A stretch of 10,166 nt of DNA, from NCBI GenBank assembly GCA_016189825.1, contig JACPRR010000027.1, positions 1 to 10,166 on the forward strand. Reading direction: 5' to 3'. This DNA is from Chloroflexota bacterium (GTDB lineage Bacteria; Chloroflexota; Dehalococcoidia; JACPPY01). This document shows positions 5,951-10,166 of the stretch, piece by piece; the first letter of the stretch is position 1, and each line of letters begins with the position of its first letter. Made by a program: the position numbers and the translations under genes. Under the pieces are notes generated by a model, which was not told the origin of the DNA, ran no database searches, and saw only the letters and a program-made list of their open reading frames with translations.

Positions 5951-8392
5951 CTACTTATCTGTCTGCACCCACACATTCCGGCCGTCACTCACTATCGTGA
6001 CAGTGCCGCGCTCCGCGGTAGTAAACACGTTGCCCTCCCCGACCTGGCCCTCAAGGCGTTCCGTGACTTGAGGCGAAGGTAACCGCGGGCTGTTGCGCCC
6101 GACAGATACGACGGCGATTGCTGGACGGACGGTGGCCAGGAACTCAGGCGAGCTAGAGGCCGGCGACCCGTGGGCTGCTACCTTCAGGACGGTTGCTACC
6201 ACCGCTGACCTGGTTGCGAGCAATTCACGCTCAATGTCCTTTCCAGCATCGGAGGCGAGCAGAAAACTGGTCTCCCCCCATTCCAGCCGCAACACCAGCG
6301 CCCCCTGGTCGACTTGCCGTGAAGACGACCCACCAGCGTGCACTACTTGCAGGCTCGCCCCCCGCCCGAGGTCCACTTTTTGCCCTGCCACCGCGTGCCG
6401 AATGGGTATTCCCCTGCCGGCGACCTTCTTGCCCCACTCACGGAACGTGGATGAATCGCGCGTCAGGTCCGGCTCGATGACCTGGCCGACCCGGTAGCTA
6501 TCGACGATCCCGAGAAGGCCGGTCAGGTGATCTGCTCGCGGGCGCGTGAGCACCACAAGGTCAAGGTCTCTTGCCCAGAAAGGCATTTCGGCTCCGAGTA
6601 GCTGCCTGAGGGTTCGGGCATCAGGACCTCCGTCAATAAGCAAGTGCCTTCCGCCGGGAGATGAGACCAATATGGCATCGCCGTTTCCGACGTCCAGAAA
6701 GCTGACCCGGAGCCTGTCTCGGGGGAGCCCCAACACGGCGCTCCAGAGGAAAACAGACGCGCTCAGCAAGCAGAGGGCGGACCACCTGGCAGCGTTTACT
6801 ATTCCATCGCCGTCCTTGCTGTGGAGGACCGCGGCGCCCGCGCCCAGTTGCTGAGAGCTCAGGCGCTTGAGCGGTGGCATAGTGAAAAGCCAGAGGCAGA
6901 CCGCCAGCGCCGAGAAATAGGCGATGACCGTCCACAGGGGGACTGTTGGGATGGCCCAGGCTGCGTTGGGAAAACGGGCGAACATCTGGACCGCCTCGAT
7001 CATGTAGGTCAGGAAAGGCCAGGCTGCCCAGCCGGCGATCCAGCCGATCGTGGTGGAAAAGAGGCCCGCGAAGGCCACTGCGGCCGTGGAGAACATGATG
7101 GCGGGCATTGCCGGGACGATGGCAAGGTTGGCGGGCAGCGAAACTGCCGAGATGATGCCGAAGTAATAGGCCAGGAGCGGCAGGGTGGTGAGCATCGCTC
7201 CCAGCGTCACCGCGGTTGAACTTATGAAGAAGCTGAGTGGCCATCGCAGGAGGGGAAGCCTGGAGACAGCCGGCGCCACCGCTCTGGCTCCGCAAGCCTG
7301 GATGAGCGGCGTCAACAGTATGAGGCCAGCCATCGAAGCGAAGCTAAGTTGGAATGAAGCACTCCAGAGCACCAGGGGCTCGATGGCGACCATGACCGCC
7401 GCGGCAAACGTTAACGCCACTATCGCGCTTCCCTGCCGCCCGGAGTACTCTGCGAGCAGGAACACAGTAGCCATTATCGCGGCCCGGAACACAGGCGGGG
7501 ACATTCCGGTCAGCGCTGCATAGGCCCAGACTCCGGCCAAAGCGAACCAGACGTAGTGGAAACGGCGCCTGCCGAAGATCCATAGGCCGATGGCGAGCAA
7601 CAGGCCGGCAGCGATACTCACATTCATTCCCGAGACCGCCAACAAATGCATGGTCCCGGTACGGGAGAACGCGCTGTTCAGGAAACCGGGAATGTCCTTC
7701 CTTTCGCCCAGTAATATTGCCTGCCCGAGAGAAGCCTGGGGTTCCGGGAGGGCCCGTCCGATTGCGGCGGATAGCCGGGAGCGGGCCGTGTCCAGCCAAC
7801 CGGGCAGGCCGCGGGTCCCTCCGCCCAATCTCAGTACCTTGGGATAGTCCATGACGGTAGCAATCCCCTGCCTGGCCAGGTAGGAAGAATAGTCGAATCC
7901 GGGTCTCGACAGTGGAGACTTAGGCTTGCCGGTCAGCTCGACACGGTCACCCTTGTGGTATTCGGGATAGGGCCTCAGCCGGATGAGTACGGCGCCCGAC
8001 GCACTGGACCACGAGCCGTTTTCCCTTGTGCCGCTTACGGCGAGCCGAAATGATACGGCCCCACGGCCCATTTCGGGTTCCTGGGCTATGATGCCGACAA
8101 TGGTCTGGAGACCGGCGTCGTTGAAACGGGCGATCGACAGCTCGTCCGGGTGTGGAAGGCTTGTGGACAGGCGTACCGCGCCTGCGAGGGCAGCGGCAAG
8201 GCATAAGCCGGGGAAGATCAGCGAGGGTCTTCTCATTGCCGCCAGGAAGGGGAACAGCGCAAGCAGCGGGGCTAACGCAAACGCCACGAGCCATGGGGTG
8301 GGGAGGACCGAGCCCAGATATGTGCCGGCGGCCCAGGAGATGCTGAGGTAGGCCAGGGCCAGCGGAGGAAGCCAGTGTCGGTCGGGACGCAT
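5951..8392 (-). CDS. comEC: ComEC-type DNA uptake channel with a degenerate metallo-beta-lactamase domain
   Basis: ComEC forms the inner-membrane channel that carries single-stranded DNA into the cytoplasm during natural transformation. This 813-residue protein has normal length and order. An N-terminal membrane part and OB-like region (1-190) come first, then the multi-pass Competence domain (about 220-505, with MHLLAVSGMNVSI at 248-260), then a C-terminal metallo-beta-lactamase-like domain (about 560-813, with FLDVGNGDA and LLIDGGPD). In that last domain the expected HxHxDH block reads TRPRADH (617-622), HHGS reads AHGS (740-743) and the late GHP motif is missing. The metal site is therefore probably impaired, although Asp621, His622 and Asp715 remain. 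I chose the ATG at 8390-8392; it overlaps the comEA stop by one base (TGATG), implying translational coupling. The frame is open further upstream, but that part lies inside comEA. Confidence 0.93.
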   Translation of the reverse strand: MRPDRHWLPPLALAYLSISWAAGTYLGSVLPTPWLVAFALAPLLALFPFLAAMRRPSLIFPGLCLAAALAGAVRLSTSLPHPDELSIARFNDAGLQTIVGIIAQEPEMGRGAVSFRLAVSGTRENGSWSSASGAVLIRLRPYPEYHKGDRVELTGKPKSPLSRPGFDYSSYLARQGIATVMDYPKVLRLGGGTRGLPGWLDTARSRLSAAIGRALPEPQASLGQAILLGERKDIPGFLNSAFSRTGTMHLLAVSGMNVSIAAGLLLAIGLWIFGRRRFHYVWFALAGVWAYAALTGMSPPVFRAAIMATVFLLAEYSGRQGSAIVALTFAAAVMVAIEPLVLWSASFQLSFASMAGLILLTPLIQACGARAVAPAVSRLPLLRWPLSFFISSTAVTLGAMLTTLPLLAYYFGIISAVSLPANLAIVPAMPAIMFSTAAVAFAGLFSTTIGWIAGWAAWPFLTYMIEAVQMFARFPNAAWAIPTVPLWTVIAYFSALAVCLWLFTMPPLKRLSSQQLGAGAAVLHSKDGDGIVNAARWSALCLLSASVFLWSAVLGLPRDRLRVSFLDVGNGDAILVSSPGGRHLLIDGGPDARTLRQLLGAEMPFWARDLDLVVLTRPRADHLTGLLGIVDSYRVGQVIEPDLTRDSSTFREWGKKVAGRGIPIRHAVAGQKVDLGRGASLQVVHAGGSSSRQVDQGALVLRLEWGETSFLLASDAGKDIERELLATRSAVVATVLKVAAHGSPASSSPEFLATVRPAIAVVSVGRNSPRLPSPQVTERLEGQVGEGNVFTTAERGTVTIVSDGRNVWVQTDK

Positions 8393-8904
8393 CAGTCTTC
8401 TACTACCACGTAGACCTTGAGCCGTTGGAAGGTGGTTTCGCCGATGCCACGTACCTGGAGCAGGTCTTCCGCCAGCCGGAAAGGCCCGTGTTGGGATCGG
8501 TACTCGACAATCGCGCGTGCAGTCGATGGTCCGATGCCAGGCACAGCTTCGAGAATCCACGGCTCGGCCCGGTTCAGGTCGACCTTCTGGGGCGTGGAGA
8601 GTCGGGAACTGCTGTTGACTTCAAGCCGGACGCGGCCAGTTCCGGCGTCTGCCTTCGGGCCACCCGCGGCTGCCAGCAGGTTATCTATGGTGTCGCCGGG
8701 CATCAAGGGGTAGAGGCCGGGGTTGCTGACAGCGCCGCCGATGTAGACGAAACGTTCTGCTGGAGGGGCGCCCTGTGGTGGGCTGATAATGAGCGCCCCG
8801 GATTCGTGGGGCAGAAGGACCCAGAAGGCCATGATGCCAGCCAGCGTTGTCGCTAGAAGTGAGGCGGCGACGCCCACCCAGAACCTGTCCAGCCGTTCGG
8901 CCAT
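8392..8904 (-). CDS. comEA: ComEA-type DNA-binding competence protein (SLBB + helix-hairpin-helix)
   Basis: ComEA is a membrane-anchored receptor that binds incoming double-stranded DNA outside the cell and passes it to ComEC. This 170-residue protein has an N-terminal membrane anchor at about 9-31. A short SLBB-like domain follows at 51-87 (YIGGAVSNPGLYPLMPGDTI), then a linker, then a C-terminal double helix-hairpin-helix at about 107-165. The hairpin motifs are LEAVPGIGPSTA and LLQVRGIGETT, with VDLNRAE before them as usual. A strong AAGGAGG Shine-Dalgarno lies 6 bases before the ATG. The downstream comEC starts within its stop codon, so the two form an operon. No other competence genes are visible in the window. 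Confidence 0.93.
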   Translation of the reverse strand: MAERLDRFWVGVAASLLATTLAGIMAFWVLLPHESGALIISPPQGAPPAERFVYIGGAVSNPGLYPLMPGDTIDNLLAAAGGPKADAGTGRVRLEVNSSSRLSTPQKVDLNRAEPWILEAVPGIGPSTARAIVEYRSQHGPFRLAEDLLQVRGIGETTFQRLKVYVVVED

Positions 8905-8933
8905 GGGTAGCCTCCTTGCTGACGTTCGCGGGA

Positions 8934-8942
8934 ATTGTAGCA
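8934..8942 (-). promoter_or_regulatory. Extended -10 promoter of comEA-comEC
   Basis: On the minus strand TGCTACAAT (8942-8934) is an extended -10 element identical over nine bases to that before the PAC2 gene. With an 18-base spacer a partial -35 (ATTACA, 8963-8958) is present. Transcription would begin near 8927, about 23 bases before the comEA ATG, leaving room for the AAGGAGG site. Confidence 0.5.
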
Positions 8943-8956
8943 GAGTCGCTGTCGTT

Positions 8957-8985
8957 TTGTAATGGTGCGGTGCATACCCTAGAAT
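8957..8985 (+). promoter_or_regulatory. Promoter of smpB (nearly leaderless)
   Basis: TTGTAA (8957-8962, four of six) is followed after 17 bases by TAGAAT (8980-8985, five of six). Transcription would start near 8992, only about 5 bases before the smpB ATG at 8997. The -35 overlaps the candidate -35 of comEA on the other strand, so the two divergent promoters could compete for RNA polymerase. Confidence 0.4.
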
Positions 8986-8996
8986 ATGGAAAAGCT

Positions 8997-9458
8997 ATGG
9001 CGCAACAGGAAAAGACGGTAACGGTCAATCGCAAGGCCTTCCATGACTACTCCATACTGGAGACCATGGAGGCCGGGCTCGTCCTCACCGGCACCGAGAT
9101 CAAGTCGATCAGGGCCGGCATGGTGAATGTGCGCGAAGCCTACGTTAAGCCGGAGAACGGCGAGCTCTGGCTGATAAACGCGCATATCTCGCTATACGAG
9201 GCTGGCACGCGGTACAACCATGATCCGGTGCGGACGCGCAAGCTGCTCCTGCACCGCAAGCAGATAGCGTATCTGGCAGGGGCAGTATCGCAGAAGGGTT
9301 TGACCCTGGTGCCGCTCAAGATTTATATTAGAAAGGGTGTCGCGAAGTTGGAGGTGGGGCTCGCCAAAGGGAAAAAGATGTACGAAAAGCGCGATACCAT
9401 TGCCCGCCGCGAGTCTGACCTCGAGTTGAGGCGGACCGTCAAGCTGACCAACCGCTAG
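8997..9458 (+). CDS. smpB: SmpB, tmRNA-binding protein
   Basis: SmpB binds tmRNA and places its tRNA-like end in the A site of stalled ribosomes for trans-translation. The protein is 153 residues, the usual size. Family hallmarks are present: the N-terminal VNRKAFHDYSILETMEAGLVLTGTEIKSIR, then VNVREAY and LWLINAHIS, the RKLLLHRKQI segment, and the basic tail (KGKKMYEKRDTIARRESD). I chose the ATG at 8997 because MAQQEKTVTVNRKAFHDY matches the usual start; earlier in-frame codons run back into comEA antisense. No clear Shine-Dalgarno is present. ssrA begins 12 bases after the stop, so protein and RNA partner are adjacent and possibly co-transcribed. Confidence 0.96.
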   Translation: MAQQEKTVTVNRKAFHDYSILETMEAGLVLTGTEIKSIRAGMVNVREAYVKPENGELWLINAHISLYEAGTRYNHDPVRTRKLLLHRKQIAYLAGAVSQKGLTLVPLKIYIRKGVAKLEVGLAKGKKMYEKRDTIARRESDLELRRTVKLTNR

Positions 9459-9557
9459 CTTCGCAAGCATGGGGACGCGTGGTTTCGACAGGGGGAGTGT
9501 GCTCAGAGTAGCAGGCCGAGGCGCCATCACCTCGTAAAAAGGTGGCAAAACACAACT

Positions 9558-9584
9558 GCCGAAGCAGTTCCAGTAGCAGCCTAA
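9558..9584 (+). other. tmRNA proteolysis-tag reading frame
   Basis: The only plausible tag frame ends in PVAA before TAA. If the resume codon is GCC 9558, eleven bases after the 3' end of PK1, the tag is AEAVPVAA. E. coli has about ten bases between PK1 and its resume codon. The same frame is open upstream, so a longer version (for example NTTAEAVPVAA) is possible. The nearest GCA (9545-9547) is out of frame and lies in PK1. Confidence 0.55.
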
Positions 9585-9749
9585 GAGGTTGCCGTTCAAC
9601 CCGATCTCACCCTGACGGGTCGGGATTGAGCGCAACAACAGCCGGGGTGCGGCAGCTCTGACGCCGATATGGGGTTGCCAAAGAAAAAGTCGGCTGGCTC
9701 CGGCGTACTCGGTCGAATGAGGCCGGCGGGGCGAGAAACAAAGAATCGA

Positions 9750-10166
9750 CTAAGCCTGTAGTCGACTCTGGGTGAGCTTCTTCTGGACGGGGAGTTCGAC
9801 TCTCCCCCGTCTCCACCACAAACACGGAGCCTCCGGCGTATCTGCCGGGGGCTCTTTCATTATCGCCACGCCTGACCCTTCCTTCGTCGTTGCCACCTGG
9901 AAGACCGGGCGGAAAGGCGGCTTGGGCTTGAGGGCCACGATGCGCTTGTCCTTCTTGGCATCGACGTAGACGCCATCGAGCATCGCCAGGAGCAGCTTCC
10001 GCTTCTCGGAGAGGTTGGCCCTGGCCCAGAGTCTCGGAAGGTCTTGAATCAGATTCCCCGCTTCCTCGGCGGCGTTGGCCGCAGGAACGACCAGCGATTC
10101 AAGCTCCATCTCGATAAGCCGCTTCTGACGGTGGTACTCCTCATCGGGAAAGACCCTGTCGATATA
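9750..10166 (-). CDS. Serine recombinase, C-terminal part (runs off the right edge)
   Basis: The 138 visible residues resemble the C-terminal region of large serine recombinases, which cut and rejoin DNA through a serine-DNA intermediate to integrate or excise elements. A charged helical segment (DRVFPDEEYHRQKRLIEMEL) is typical of the coiled coil. The recognisable block LIQDLPRLWARANLSEKRKL leads to VYVDAKKDKRIVALKPKPPF near the family's usual C-terminus. The catalytic N-terminus is beyond the edge. After about EPPADTPEAPCL the chain continues WWRRGRVELPVQKKLTQSRL: these last 22 codons and the TAG are antisense to ssrA, so the C-terminus is supplied by the target gene. Integrases next to their attachment site are common, and Dehalococcoides carries ssrA-specific islands with serine recombinases. 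Whether the protein is functional cannot be judged from this piece. Confidence 0.8.
   Translation of the reverse strand, partial: YIDRVFPDEEYHRQKRLIEMELESLVVPAANAAEEAGNLIQDLPRLWARANLSEKRKLLLAMLDGVYVDAKKDKRIVALKPKPPFRPVFQVATTKEGSGVAIMKEPPADTPEAPCLWWRRGRVELPVQKKLTQSRLQA
9780..9818. other. Putative attachment site at the ssrA 3' end
   Basis: The 3' tRNA-like domain of ssrA (T-arm and acceptor strand to CCA) is a common integration target, and a serine recombinase gene abuts it here. The exact core cannot be read without the other end of the element, where a repeat of part of this sequence is expected. Confidence 0.4.
9827..9857 (+). terminator. Rho-independent terminator of ssrA
   Basis: GAGCCTCCGGC (9827-9837) pairs with GCCGGGGGCTC (9844-9854) over 11 bp with one G-U, around a GTATCT loop, followed by TTTCATT. 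It begins 8 bases after the encoded CCA. It lies inside the antisense recombinase ORF, so it probably belongs to the integrated element and supplies the terminator for ssrA. Confidence 0.7.

Larger units (their letters stand above)
9471..9818 (+). ncRNA. ssrA: Transfer-messenger RNA (tmRNA)
   Basis: tmRNA acts as tRNA-Ala and mRNA to free stalled ribosomes and tag incomplete proteins for degradation. The 5' end GGGGACG pairs with CGTCTCC near the 3' end to form the acceptor stem. The 5' GGTTTCGACAGGG and the 3' T-arm around TTCGACT are diagnostic, and CCA is encoded at 9816-9818. A clear H-type pseudoknot (PK1) follows the 5' domain: CGAGG 9517-9521 with CCTCG 9530-9534, and GCCATC 9523-9528 with GGTGGC 9541-9546 (one G-U), joined by a TAAAAA loop. 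The tag frame ends at TAA 9582-9584. The length (348 bases) is typical for a one-piece tmRNA. Its own promoter was not found; it may be processed from an smpB-ssrA transcript. The last 69 bases overlap a recombinase ORF on the other strand. Confidence 0.95.

Noticed and set aside
8393..8560. Extended N-terminus for ComEC
   Set aside because: It lies inside comEA; the ATG overlapping the comEA stop is the natural coupled start.
8847..8996. Extended N-terminus for SmpB
   Set aside because: It is antisense to comEA, and SmpB proteins start near the MAQQEKTV segment.
9545..9547. GCA as tmRNA resume codon
   Set aside because: It is out of frame with the VPVAA tag and its G and C pair in PK1; reading from it gives no nearby stop.
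1..10166. CRISPR arrays, rRNA, ordinary tRNA genes
   Set aside because: No regularly spaced repeats or such RNA sequences were seen; the only tRNA-like structure belongs to tmRNA.

Overview
The window is gene-dense, roughly 60% GC and bacterial. Gene content and order suggest a Chloroflexota member, most likely Dehalococcoidia-like. The clues are a membrane-anchored trypsin-like protease, a MoxR/DUF58/VWA cluster, a bacterial PAC2-family protein, comEA-comEC, and smpB-ssrA with a serine recombinase abutting the tmRNA 3' end. That last arrangement matches the ssrA-specific genomic islands known in Dehalococcoides. The lineage is inferred from layout and family recognition, not from a search.

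Left part, plus strand (about 228-4202): four genes read in one direction with short gaps. They are a signal-anchored HtrA/trypsin-like serine protease without a PDZ domain, a MoxR-family AAA+ ATPase, a DUF58 protein with a von Willebrand A-like fold, and a membrane-anchored BatA-like VWA protein. MoxR ATPases paired with DUF58 and VWA proteins generally act as envelope-associated chaperone-like modules. A possible 32-codon lipoprotein-like ORF follows (4227-4325), then a perfect 13-bp inverted repeat that could terminate transcription from both sides.

Middle (4326-5950): a short minus-strand ORF (4435-4554) has an excellent Shine-Dalgarno sequence and a good promoter but an early in-frame TAA. 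Next come a PAC2-family gene on the minus strand and a 64-residue zinc-ribbon gene on the plus strand, the last two divergent from a shared promoter region.

Right part: comEA and comEC overlap by one base on the minus strand and form a DNA-uptake operon. The ComEC metallo-beta-lactamase-like domain has lost several expected metal-ligand residues. smpB diverges from comEA, is perhaps almost leaderless, and is followed 12 bases later by ssrA (tmRNA, 9471-9818, CCA encoded). SmpB and tmRNA together rescue stalled ribosomes. The C-terminal part of a serine recombinase reads antisense from the right edge through the tmRNA terminator and stops inside ssrA. The right edge is therefore probably the end of an integrated element that uses the ssrA 3' end as its attachment site.

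No CRISPR array, rRNA or ordinary tRNA gene was seen. The strongest leads are the ssrA/recombinase junction, the degenerate ComEC metal site, the tmRNA tag arrangement and the small ORFs around 4215-4570.
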